Below, piece by piece: positions 26,662 through 34,282 of a stretch of 64,000 nucleotides of DNA. The notes beneath the pieces were generated by a model that did not search any database, was not told the origin of the DNA, and saw only the letters and a list, made by a program, of their open reading frames with translations. Source of the DNA: Brachybacterium epidermidis (GTDB taxonomy: Bacteria > Actinomycetota > Actinomycetes > Actinomycetales > Dermabacteraceae). The stretch is taken from NCBI RefSeq assembly GCF_015209585.1, contig NZ_JADEYR010000002.1, forward strand, positions 62,001 through 126,000, read 5' to 3'. Every line of letters begins with the position of its first letter. The first letter of the stretch is position 1. Both the position numbers and the translations under genes were made by a program.

Positions 26662-27159
26662 TCAGTTCTTGCGCAGAAGCGGGGCCAACTCCTGCGCCCA
26701 GTCGCGCACGGCGTCCAGATCGCGGAAATCTCCGGTGGGGGTGCGCATGGACTTCAGCAGCAGCAGCTCGTGCACGGGGATCTTGTCCATGATCACCCAG
26801 CCGGGGAAGTTCTTGACCGCCACCGGGGAGAAGCCCAGCATCTCCAGGAAGGCGTCGGCGGCCTTCTGGCGGCCGCCCTTGGCGGGATCGGCTGCGGAGC
26901 CGGAGCAGGTGAAGAAGGCCATGGGACGGGAGGACAGCTGCTCGCGGTGGGTCTTGGCCCAGTTCGTGGCGGGCTTCTCGGCGGCGTCGATGCGCACGCC
27001 GGTGCCGAGCACCACGGCGTCGTAGCGGGAGGGGTCGGGTCCCTCGTTCACGTCCACCACCTCGGTGGCGACGCCTGCGGCGGTCAGGGTCTCGGCGATG
27101 GTCTCGGCAAGCGTGAGGGTGGCGCCGGAGTGGGTGGCGTACGTGACGAGAACGGTCAT
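26662..27159 (-). CDS. Flavodoxin-domain protein
   Basis: A 165-residue FMN-binding flavodoxin-like protein. The phosphate loop TYATHSGATLTLAETI and the segment VVLGTGVRIDAAEK fit the HemG-like flavodoxin group, as does MAFFTCSGSAAD. It carries electrons in a redox reaction that the sequence does not specify. The start is an ATG. It is divergent from a MerR regulator with 84 bp between them, so that regulator may control it. Confidence 0.82.
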   Translation of the reverse strand: MTVLVTYATHSGATLTLAETIAETLTAAGVATEVVDVNEGPDPSRYDAVVLGTGVRIDAAEKPATNWAKTHREQLSSRPMAFFTCSGSAADPAKGGRQKAADAFLEMLGFSPVAVKNFPGWVIMDKIPVHELLLLKSMRTPTGDFRDLDAVRDWAQELAPLLRKN

Positions 27160-27243
27160 GCGATCACTATCGCACCGGGGAGGGGCCGGGTCGAGGGACT
27201 CCGGGACGATCTGCGGCGCGCGGGCGTGCGGCACACTGGGCAC

Positions 27244-27663
27244 ATGAGCGGAGTGCGCGACGGCCAGGACCTGATGCACATCGGTGCTGTTGCCGAACGC
27301 ACCGAGCTGAGCCTGCGCACGCTGCGTCACTACGACGAGATCGGCCTGGTGACCCCGTCGGCCCGCAGCGAGGGCGGGTTCCGCCTGTACACCGAGGCCG
27401 ATGTGGAGCGGATCCTGCTGATCCGGCGGATGAAACCGCTCGGGTTCACCCTCCAGCAGATGCAGGAGCTGCTGGACATCACCGACGCCGTGACCGCGCC
27501 CGATACGACGAATGCGTCCGATTCCGCTGACGCACCTGCCGATGCAGTGGACCGCCTGCGCGCCTTCGAGGAGTCGGCGATCGAGCGACGCCGAGCCCTG
27601 GAGAAGCAGGTGGTCATGGCCGACGAGTTCCTGGCCCGACTGCGCGATCTGACCGGCCGCTGA
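27244..27663 (+). CDS. MerR-family transcriptional regulator
   Basis: A 139-residue MerR protein. The N-terminal helix-turn-helix (HIGAVAERTELSLRTLRHYD, then EIGLVTPSARSEGGFRLY) is followed by the family's ERILLIRRMKPLGFTLQQMQ helix and a C-terminal dimerisation coiled coil. There is no Cys-rich metal site, so a metal sensor of the MerR/CueR type is unlikely. Divergent from the flavodoxin gene. Confidence 0.85.
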   Translation: MSGVRDGQDLMHIGAVAERTELSLRTLRHYDEIGLVTPSARSEGGFRLYTEADVERILLIRRMKPLGFTLQQMQELLDITDAVTAPDTTNASDSADAPADAVDRLRAFEESAIERRRALEKQVVMADEFLARLRDLTGR

Positions 27664-27792
27664 GGCACCCCGCACGCCGAAGCACCCTGAGACGGACCCA
27701 CATGCCGAAGCAGCCCCTGTGAGGCACGACGCACGCACAGTTCCCCAACCATGACGTAGCGTGAGGGTCGGCGTCGTGGCCCGTGGTCCGTC

Positions 27793-29541
27793 ATGGCGCC
27801 GCGAGGCACAGCGCCGCCGATCTCCCGTCTGCCGATCTCCCGTCTGCAGATCTCCCGTCTGCAGGCCTCCGGCCGGACCGACAGGCCGGCCCGTCGGCCC
27901 GCACCCGTTGCCGCATCGCTGACGCAGCCCGACATCCCGAGCCCCCGCGCACGTCTCCCCGAGGACCCTAGGCCCGCCTCCCCCCCCACGCTCGATCCTG
28001 CCGCGCCCGACTCCGGAGCACCGCATCCGCAGCACTCCCAGCAGCAGCCCACCCGCGTTCGCGAGGTGCTGCGCGATCCTCGCCGACTGAAGACCGAGGT
28101 CCTCGCCGGGCTGGTGGTGGCCCTGGCCCTGATCCCCGAGGCGATCTCCTTCTCGATCCTGGCGGGCGTGGACCCGCGGCTGGGCCTGTTCGCCTCCTTC
28201 ACCATGGCCGTGACCATCGCCTTCGTGGGAGGGCGCCCCGCGATGATCTCCGCGGCCACCGGTGCCGTGGCGCTGGTGATCGCTCCCGTCGCGGCCGAGC
28301 ACGGGGTGGACCACCTGATCGCCACCGTGATCCTGGCCGGCCTGCTGCAGATCCTGCTGGCGGTGCTGGGGGTGGCGAAGCTGATGCGGTTCATCCCCCG
28401 CTCCGTGATGACCGGCTTCGTCAACGCCCTGGCGATCCTGATCTTCATCGCCCAGCTGCCGCACCTGATCGGCCCGGACCTGCCGTGGCTGGTGTACCCG
28501 CTGACGGCCGCGGGCCTGCTGATGCTGGTGGCCCTGCCCCGGCTCACCAAGGCCGTTCCCGCCCCGCTGATCGCGATCGTGGTGCTCACCGTGCTGGTGG
28601 TGGCGGCGGGATGGCGGGTGCCCGATGTGGGCAGCCAGGGCGAGCTGCCCGACTCCCTGCCCCAGCTGCTGATCCCGGATGTGCCCTTCACGCTGGAGAC
28701 CCTGCGGATCATCGCCCCGTACGCCCTGGCCATGGCCATGGTGGGGCTGATGGAGTCGCTGCTGACCGCGAAGCTGGTGGACGACATCACCGACACCCAC
28801 TCCGACAAGACCCGCGAGAGCTGGGGCCAGGGCGTGGCCAACGTGGTCACCGGCTTCTTCGGCGGCATGGGCGGCTGCGCCATGATCGGCCAGACCATGA
28901 TCAACGTGAAGGAGTCCGGCGCCCGCACGCGGCTGTCCACCTTCCTGGCCGGCGTGTTCCTGCTGATCCTGGTGGTGGCCCTCGGCGACATCGTGGGCCT
29001 GATCCCGATGGCCGCACTGGTGGCCGTGATGATCATGGTCTCGGTGGGCACCTTCGACTGGCACAGCATCCGCCCCTCCACGCTGCGACGCATGCCGCTG
29101 TCGGAGACGGCCGTCATGGCCACCACCGTGATCGCGACCGTGGTCACCGACAACCTCGCGATCGGCGTGGTGCTGGGCGTGGTGTGCGCGATGGTCATGT
29201 TCGCCCGGCGGGTGGCGCACCTGACCCGCATCGAGAAGGTGTGGGAGACCGATGTGGACGGCGACGGCAGCGTGGACATCCGCCGCTACCGGGTGATCGG
29301 CCAGCTGTTCTTCGCCTCGAGCAACGACCTGGTGTACCAGTTCGACTACGCCGGCGACCCGGAGACGGTCATCATCGACCTCACCGACGCCGACGTGTGG
29401 GACGCCTCCACGGTGGCCTCCCTGGACGCGGTGCAGTCGAAGTACGCCGCCCGCGGCAAGGAGGCCCGCATCATCGGCCTCGAGGGTGCCGGTGCCGAGC
29501 GCCTGGAGCGCCTCTCGGGGAACCTCGGGCAGGGGCACTGA
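27793..29541 (+). CDS. SulP-family inorganic anion transporter with STAS domain
   Basis: A 582-residue permease (SLC26/SulP family; sulfate, bicarbonate or related anions). After a long Pro/Arg-rich N-terminus of about 95 residues, the transporter core begins at LKTEVLAGLVVALALIPEAI, with the SulP signatures GRPAMISAATGAVALVIAPV and GGMGGCAMIGQTMINVKESG and ten or more membrane segments. A cytoplasmic STAS domain follows (VIIDLTDADVWDASTVASLD). The N-terminus contains a 15-bp triplication, and a later start is possible. Anion not determinable. Confidence 0.88.
   Translation: MAPRGTAPPISRLPISRLQISRLQASGRTDRPARRPAPVAASLTQPDIPSPRARLPEDPRPASPPTLDPAAPDSGAPHPQHSQQQPTRVREVLRDPRRLKTEVLAGLVVALALIPEAISFSILAGVDPRLGLFASFTMAVTIAFVGGRPAMISAATGAVALVIAPVAAEHGVDHLIATVILAGLLQILLAVLGVAKLMRFIPRSVMTGFVNALAILIFIAQLPHLIGPDLPWLVYPLTAAGLLMLVALPRLTKAVPAPLIAIVVLTVLVVAAGWRVPDVGSQGELPDSLPQLLIPDVPFTLETLRIIAPYALAMAMVGLMESLLTAKLVDDITDTHSDKTRESWGQGVANVVTGFFGGMGGCAMIGQTMINVKESGARTRLSTFLAGVFLLILVVALGDIVGLIPMAALVAVMIMVSVGTFDWHSIRPSTLRRMPLSETAVMATTVIATVVTDNLAIGVVLGVVCAMVMFARRVAHLTRIEKVWETDVDGDGSVDIRRYRVIGQLFFASSNDLVYQFDYAGDPETVIIDLTDADVWDASTVASLDAVQSKYAARGKEARIIGLEGAGAERLERLSGNLGQGH
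27816..27860. repeat. 15-bp triplet tandem repeat in the SulP N-terminus
   Basis: Three consecutive 15-bp units (GCCGATCTCCCGTCT twice, then GCAGATCTCCCGTCT) encode repeated I-S-R-L motifs. This lies in the variable leader before the transporter core, so it should not affect the membrane domain, if it is translated at all. Confidence 0.8.
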
Positions 29542-29563
29542 CAGTAGGGGCGGACGCAGACGC

Positions 29564-29747
29564 TCAGAGCAAGGAGGCGTACAGCTCGCGGATCTCGTCA
29601 CGGGTGGCGGGCCGCGGGTTGCCCGGGGTGCACACGTCGGCGAAGGCGTCGCTTCGTGTAGCCGCGGCGGCGCAGCTCGGGCACCGGTTCCTGCACGGCG
29701 CCTCGACCGAGGTAGCCAGTCTGGTTGAAGATCACGCGATAGGCCAT
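29564..29747 (-). pseudogene. Iron-containing alcohol dehydrogenase (fucO-like) relic with large internal deletion
   Basis: The N-terminal 32 codons (MAYRVIFNQTGYLGRGAVQE, then PVPELRRRGYTK) match the start of lactaldehyde reductase/FucO-type group III alcohol dehydrogenases. The last 28 codons (DAFADVCTPGNPRPATRDEI, then RELYASLL and stop) match their C-terminus. Roughly 320 codons between, including the metal ligands, are gone and the two ends are out of frame. A clean internal deletion, not gradual decay, explains this. No function remains. Confidence 0.85.
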
Positions 29748-30164
29748 GGGAGATGGGTTCTCTCGTGATCCGCTCGCGGGCAGCGGCCTGGGGTGGGGCG
29801 CGCCGACGGAGCGGTCTTGGCCAGAGCGGTCTCCGCCGCGTGTCAATCGAATTACAGACAGTCTCCCCCGGAGCGGCGCCATGCAGCGGGGGCTTACGTC
29901 CTGTTCGCGCCGGATTCATCCGATGCCTTCCCGCCAGGGTGGCGCTGGGTGCACGCCGCGTCAGGGCGTACGCGCGGTCATCGACCCCACTCCCGGGAAC
30001 GGGATCGCTCTGTCGGGCGCCGCAGATCGTTTTCCAACCATGGGATGCCCGGGGGCGTTGAGTGCGCATAGGCGCAGGTCATAGGAAAGAGTGAGGGAGC
30101 AGCGACGGTTCTGCCGGCCCGCCGACGGCACCGCCGGAGCGATCTCCGTGCTCCTGAGACCCGC
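29748..30164. other. Non-coding stretch
   Basis: Between the fucO relic and the hairpin after the HemD-like gene I see no gene, RNA or clear promoter. Short frames here have no recognisable protein features. Confidence 0.5.
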
Positions 30165-30200
30165 GCGCGTCTGAGAACCAATCCTGGTTCTCAGACGCGC
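30165..30200 (-). terminator. Hairpin terminator after the HemD-like gene
   Basis: A perfect 16-bp stem (GCGCGTCTGAGAACCA at 30165-30180 with its complement at 30185-30200) and a 4-nt loop ATCC. It lies 128 bp beyond the HemD-like stop on the minus strand. It could also stop transcripts from the other side. Confidence 0.7.
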
Positions 30201-30327
30201 TCCGCTCTCAGGTCCTCCGCACGAGCCCCGGGCTCGCTGGCGCCTGGACATCGATCTTTGACCCGCGGTCCACGACCTACGACCCACGATCCTCGACCCC
30301 CGATCCTCGGCACTCGACCTCGGAGGG

Positions 30328-31179
30328 TCAGCTGCGGGGCTGCTGCCCGTAGTGCTGCACGATGGCCTTGACCATCGACCCCAGGCGCATCCGCTCCGGC
30401 TGCAGCACGGGGATGTCCTGGTCCTCGTACGGTCCCGCGTTGACCGGGCCCACCACCGCCAGCACCAGGTCGCCGGCCTGCGCTCGCTCACGGATACCGT
30501 CCAGCACGCCCTCCTCGCGGGCCACCTCCAACCAGCGGGCAGCACCCGGCGCGGCGGTGGAGACCACGGCGTCGATCCGGCCGGTCGCGGCGTCGTGCAC
30601 GGAGCGGCGCACGGCCTCGGGGTCGCGAGGAGGGCCCCACCGGTACACCGTCAGGCTCGCCACCTCAGCACCCATCTCGTCCAACAGCTCGTCGAGCCCG
30701 TCGGCCCCCGAACCGTGATGCTGCACCGCCACCCGCCGCCCGGCGACATCCATGGTGCGCAGGTGGTCGGCGACTTCCGCGGCGGTCTCCGACTCGGCCA
30801 CCCAGTGGGCGGTCAGGCCCGCCTGCTGGATCGCGCCGCGCCCCTTGGGGCCGCGCGCCAGGATCGTGGCACCGGACAGTGCTTCGCGCAGCTGCTCGGC
30901 GATCCCGGAGGCAGTGGCCGCCTCGAACCAGCCGCGCATCCCGATGCCGGTGGTGATCACCAGCAGCTCGGGTGGATCGGCGATCAGCTCCCGGGTGCGG
31001 GACAGCAGGGCCTCGTCGTCCACGTGCGGGATGTTGGTCAGGGCTGCGGCCACCGACACCTCGGCGCCGTGCCGTTCGAGAGCGGCCGCCAGTTCCTCCG
31101 TGCGGCGGTCCACCGCCAGCACGATACGGCGGCCGTCGAGGGCGTCGGAGAGACGGTGCGCGTCCGGAGAGGTGGTCAT
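30328..31179 (-). CDS. Uroporphyrinogen-III synthase-like protein
   Basis: A 283-residue protein of the HemD fold: two alternating alpha/beta domains, with RRIVLAVDRRTEELAAALE at the start, VITTGIGMRGWFEAA in domain 1, and GADGLDELLDEMGAEVASL and YRWGPP in the second half. HemD closes the linear tetrapyrrole to uroporphyrinogen III in haem synthesis. No other haem gene is nearby, so it may be a stand-alone synthase or a regulator domain of that fold. The ATG at 31179 is chosen, but the frame stays open to 31449 through in-frame 21-bp repeats and the start is uncertain. Confidence 0.7.
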   Translation of the reverse strand: MTTSPDAHRLSDALDGRRIVLAVDRRTEELAAALERHGAEVSVAAALTNIPHVDDEALLSRTRELIADPPELLVITTGIGMRGWFEAATASGIAEQLREALSGATILARGPKGRGAIQQAGLTAHWVAESETAAEVADHLRTMDVAGRRVAVQHHGSGADGLDELLDEMGAEVASLTVYRWGPPRDPEAVRRSVHDAATGRIDAVVSTAAPGAARWLEVAREEGVLDGIRERAQAGDLVLAVVGPVNAGPYEDQDIPVLQPERMRLGSMVKAIVQHYGQQPRS

Positions 31180-31200
31180 GACCTCAGGGTACGGAGGAAA

Positions 31201-31317
31201 CGGGCCGGCGTCCGCAGGGAACTGGCCGGGGGCGGCAGGGAACGGGCCGGCGTCCGCAGGGAACGGGCCGGTGGCGGCAGGAGACTGGGCGCTGACCGCA
31301 GGGAACGGGCCGGCGGC
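31201..31317. repeat. 21-bp minisatellite, about 5.5 units
   Basis: Five full units of 21 bp and part of a sixth, consensus near CGGGCCGGCGTCCGCAGGGA plus one base, with a few substitutions each. On the minus strand, in frame with the HemD-like gene, the units read as heptapeptides of the type GPFPADA, so this is either an N-terminal extension of that protein or a non-coding minisatellite before it. Confidence 0.85.
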
Positions 31318-31470
31318 ATTGAAACGATCGGTCCGCGCGGTTCCGTCCGTCGGCCCGGACCGATAGCCTCCTGTGAGGCGGGTCACCGGGTACCCGGTGA
31401 TGATCGGCCATGGCCGGCGCACCGGTCGGCCGAACGGCCCGCCCTCCATGTCCCCGATTGAGGAGGAAGC

Positions 31471-31725
31471 ATGACCGACACGACGAAGGATCCCCTGGAG
31501 AACGAGAACGAGGGCCCGGCCGACGGCGGAGCCGCCGGCGTTCCCGGTGTGCAGGACGGCGGTGCCGACGGCGGCGCGGAGGGCCCTGCGGACGGTGGCG
31601 CCTCGGGCGTTCCCGGCGTGCAGGACGGTGGCGCTGACGGCGGTGCTGAGGGTCCGGCCGACGGCGGTGCCTCCGGCGTCCCCGGCCAGCAGGACGGCGG
31701 CGCCGACGGTGGAGCTGATCGGTGA
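31471..31725 (+). CDS. 84-residue Gly/Asp/Ala repeat peptide of unknown function
   Basis: A small acidic protein with a short leader (MTDTTKDPLENENEGPADGG) and three 23-residue repeats built from GPADGGASGVPGVQDGG and ADGGAE. It has no hydrophobic segment, signal peptide or Cys. A strong AGGAGG lies 5 nt before the ATG, so it is probably translated well. Its stop overlaps the GTG of the oxygenase gene (GTGA), coupling the two. I do not recognise a family. It could be a substrate for the oxygenase, a disordered linker protein or a translational leader. Confidence 0.6.
   Translation: MTDTTKDPLENENEGPADGGAAGVPGVQDGGADGGAEGPADGGASGVPGVQDGGADGGAEGPADGGASGVPGQQDGGADGGADR
31510..31716. repeat. Three 69-bp tandem repeats inside the small peptide gene
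   Basis: Units start at 31510, 31579 and 31648, each exactly 69 bp (23 codons). Differences are mostly at third codon positions, which suggests the peptide sequence, not just the DNA, has been kept. Confidence 0.85.
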
Positions 31726-33011
31726 CCACCTGTCCTTCGACCGATGACCAGCACCCCGGTTCCCGTGACGGGGCCGGGGTGCTGGCCTCGCGCCTGATCG
31801 ACGTCGGCCGCGAGGAGTTCGCCGCCGAGGTGTGGGGGCGCAAGGCTCTGCTGACGCGGGGAGCGAGCGATTTCTCCGACCTGTTCTCCTCCGCCGCGGT
31901 CGACGAGCTGATCTCCCGCCGCGGTCTGCGCTCGCCGTTCCTGCGCGTCGCGAAGGACGGGGCGACGCTGCCGGTGTCCTCCTTCACGTCTGGCGCCGGT
32001 GTGGGTGCCACGATCGGCGACCAGCTGGATGACACCGCTCTGTGGCGGCACTTCCGTGATGGCGCCACCCTGGTGCTGCAGGCCCTGCAGCGCACCTGGG
32101 AGCCACTCGCTGCCTTCACTGCCGATCTCGCCGACGAGCTGGGCAATCCTGTGCAGGCCAATGCCTACATCACGCCCCCGCAGAATCAGGGCTTCGACGA
32201 CCACTACGACGTGCACGACGTGTTCGTGCTGCAGATCGAGGGCACCAAGCGATGGGTGCTGCGCCCTCCCGTGCTGGAGGCACCCCTGCGGGACCAGCCC
32301 TGGACCGACCGCCGGGACGCGGTCGCCGAGGCCGCCGCCAAGGAGCCGTACATCGACGCGGTGCTCGAACCCGGGGACGCCCTCTACCTGCCGCGGGGCT
32401 GGCTGCATTCGGCCACAGCGCAGGGCGAGGTCTCCATCCACGTGACCCTCGGCATCCATAACTGGACCCGGTACGCCGTGGCCGAGGAGGTCACCCAGTC
32501 CGTACTGGCGCTTCTGCGGGAGGATCCGCAGATGCGGCAGAGCCTCCCGCTGGGGTCCGACGGGCCCGACAGGGAGGTGCTGGACCTGGTGCGGGAGAAG
32601 ATCGCGGCCGTTCTCGACGATGCTGACCCCTCCGCCGGCCTGGCCCGCACCCGTCGGGGGCAGGCACGCCCGGCACCATTGGGACCGCTCGCACAGCTCG
32701 CCGCCCTGCGGGGCCTGCAAGCCCACACAGACGATGCAGACGATGCAGGATCGTCCCGGTTCGTGCTGCGCGGCCACCTGGATGCGCGGCTGGACGGATC
32801 TCGCTTGTGGACGCGGGTGGGCTGGCTGGACTTCACCGAGGAGGAGCTCGCGCACGTGAAGGCGGCGCTGGCCGGTGACTCGATCACCGCGGGCCAGGCC
32901 GGTCGTGAGCTGGTGGAGCGCCTGGTGCGTTCCGGCGTGCTGGTGCCGGCCGATGCTGTCCCCGCGGAAGTGCGCCCCGGGGTCGGTACACCTTCCGGCA
33001 CTGAGACGTGA
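31722..33011 (+). CDS. JmjC/cupin ribosomal oxygenase-like (ROX) protein
   Basis: A 429-residue Fe(II)/2-oxoglutarate-dependent oxygenase of the Cupin_4/ROX group (YcfD-type enzymes hydroxylate ribosomal proteins). The iron ligands are likely the His and Asp in GFDDHYDVHDVFVLQIEG and the His in LYLPRGWLHSATA; KRW follows as in ROX proteins. The C-terminal part (LDFTEEELAHVKAALAGDSI) resembles the ROX winged-helix domain. The GTG start overlaps the stop of the repeat-peptide gene and its own stop overlaps the next GTG, making a coupled three-gene unit. Substrate unknown: a ribosomal protein or the adjacent peptide are candidates. Confidence 0.82.
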   Translation: MTTCPSTDDQHPGSRDGAGVLASRLIDVGREEFAAEVWGRKALLTRGASDFSDLFSSAAVDELISRRGLRSPFLRVAKDGATLPVSSFTSGAGVGATIGDQLDDTALWRHFRDGATLVLQALQRTWEPLAAFTADLADELGNPVQANAYITPPQNQGFDDHYDVHDVFVLQIEGTKRWVLRPPVLEAPLRDQPWTDRRDAVAEAAAKEPYIDAVLEPGDALYLPRGWLHSATAQGEVSIHVTLGIHNWTRYAVAEEVTQSVLALLREDPQMRQSLPLGSDGPDREVLDLVREKIAAVLDDADPSAGLARTRRGQARPAPLGPLAQLAALRGLQAHTDDADDAGSSRFVLRGHLDARLDGSRLWTRVGWLDFTEEELAHVKAALAGDSITAGQAGRELVERLVRSGVLVPADAVPAEVRPGVGTPSGTET

Positions 33012-34024
33012 CCCCTCTGCCACCACAGCACGCATTCCGCTGCGCCGATGCCGCCCGGGAGCGCGGTGACGGAATCGCCGGCACCGCGCCCCGCGGCACG
33101 TACTGGGTGCTGGTCGAGCATCGCGGGGGCTGGCCACCCAACGGCTTCGACGGCCTGGATCTCGATGCTGAGGTGTACGCACAGGTGTTCGCGGCAGCGC
33201 AGGCGCTGCGGGCCCGTATCCTGCTGATCCGTCGGCACGGGCGGCGCTCCCGGGCCGCCTCGGGCCGCTGGGGCGTGATGCACCTGGCCGGGCCTGGGGA
33301 CCTGCGGCAGATCTGGGGCCGCTGGCGGCACGATGAGGACCTGCGGGTTATCCCGGAAGCCCTGACGGAGCTGGCTGATCCGGCGAACGCGGGCCGGCTC
33401 AGCGGGGATCCGGTGCTGCTGGTGTGCGCTCATGGTCAGCACGACGTGTGCTGTGCGGTGCGCGGGCGGCCCGTCGCGGCGGCCCTGGCCGCGCGGTGGC
33501 CGGAGTCGGTCTGGGAGTGCTCGCACGTGGGTGGCGACAGGTTCGCGGCGAACGTTCTGGTGGTGCCCGACGGCGTGTACTACGGCAACCTCGAGGCCGA
33601 CAGCACTGTCGCTGTGATCAAGGACCACATGTGGGGGCTCATCGGGGCCGAGCACCTGCGGGGGTACACGGACCTGGCACCGGTGGAGCAAGTGGCAGTC
33701 AGTGCCGCCCTCGAGCACTGGGGCCCGGCCGGCCGCTTCGACCACCGCATCGACTCCGCCGCGTTCGAGGACGGCCGGTGGCGGGTGCGAGTACGTCGCC
33801 TGCGCTCAGGGGCGGGAACTAAGGTCCGGGCTGCGGGCGCAGAAGATCGGCAGGAGCTCGCTGCCCAGCAGCTGCTCGAGGTGGAGCTCAGCGCCTCGCG
33901 CACCGAGCCTCGCCAGCTCACCTGCCGCGGGCTGCAGAAAGCGGTCGCGGCCGCGTTCACCGTGGAGCACGTCCGGGAGCTGCTCGGACCCTCGCCAGGG
34001 ACCACCCCACGTTCTACGATGTAG
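33008..34024 (+). CDS. Sucrase/ferredoxin-like (Suc_Fer) protein
   Basis: A 338-residue thioredoxin-fold protein with the conserved VCAHGQHDVCCAVRGRPVA and ECSHVGGDRFAANVLVVP blocks, whose Cys and His residues are proposed to bind an Fe-S cluster. The N-terminal half is a second, degenerate domain. The GTG start overlaps the oxygenase stop (GTGA). It may supply electrons or keep the oxygenase iron reduced; this is inferred from coupling only. Confidence 0.8.
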   Translation: MTPLPPQHAFRCADAARERGDGIAGTAPRGTYWVLVEHRGGWPPNGFDGLDLDAEVYAQVFAAAQALRARILLIRRHGRRSRAASGRWGVMHLAGPGDLRQIWGRWRHDEDLRVIPEALTELADPANAGRLSGDPVLLVCAHGQHDVCCAVRGRPVAAALAARWPESVWECSHVGGDRFAANVLVVPDGVYYGNLEADSTVAVIKDHMWGLIGAEHLRGYTDLAPVEQVAVSAALEHWGPAGRFDHRIDSAAFEDGRWRVRVRRLRSGAGTKVRAAGAEDRQELAAQQLLEVELSASRTEPRQLTCRGLQKAVAAAFTVEHVRELLGPSPGTTPRSTM

Positions 34025-34027
34025 CTC

Positions 34028-34273
34028 ATGGCCGAGATCGCGATCCGTGCGCTCAAGCAGAAAGCCTCCGCCGTCGCGGCAGAGGCACGGGCGGGCACCG
34101 GGCTGCTGGATCCAGTGGCGCTGCGGTCCCTCGACGCGTCCCATCTCGCCACCGCTCTCGAACTGGGGGACGACGTCGATGGCCTGGCCACCGACGACGA
34201 CCGGATGGCAGAAGCCGCGCAGGACCTTGGCATCACCGTCCTCGCGCCCGGTTCGGCCTCGCAGCAGGTCTAG
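34028..34273 (+). pseudogene. Fused remnant of a VapBC-type toxin-antitoxin pair
   Basis: An 81-codon frame joins two unrelated pieces. Residues 1-23 (MAEIAIRALKQKASAVAAEA) match the start of Phd/VapB antitoxins. Residues 25-77 (LLDPVALRSLDASHLATALE, then DVDGLATDDDRMAEAAQDLG) match the C-terminal half of a PIN-domain VapC toxin, including its late Asp residues. The rest of the antitoxin and the first catalytic half of the toxin are deleted in frame. The product cannot be a working RNase because the N-terminal catalytic Asp is missing. It may still be expressed from the upstream operon (3 bp gap). Confidence 0.72.
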
Positions 34274-34282
34274 CGTGCACCC

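Noticed and set aside
26662-30069. A 1,135-residue minus-strand frame
   Set aside because: It is antisense to the SulP transporter and MerR genes and His/Gln/Arg-rich. Only its last 165 codons are real (flavodoxin protein).
31510-31716. CRISPR-like array
   Set aside because: The repeats are contiguous 69-bp coding units without spacers.
34028-34273. A functional toxin-antitoxin system
   Set aside because: Only the antitoxin start and the toxin end remain, in one frame; the catalytic N-terminal half of the toxin is absent.
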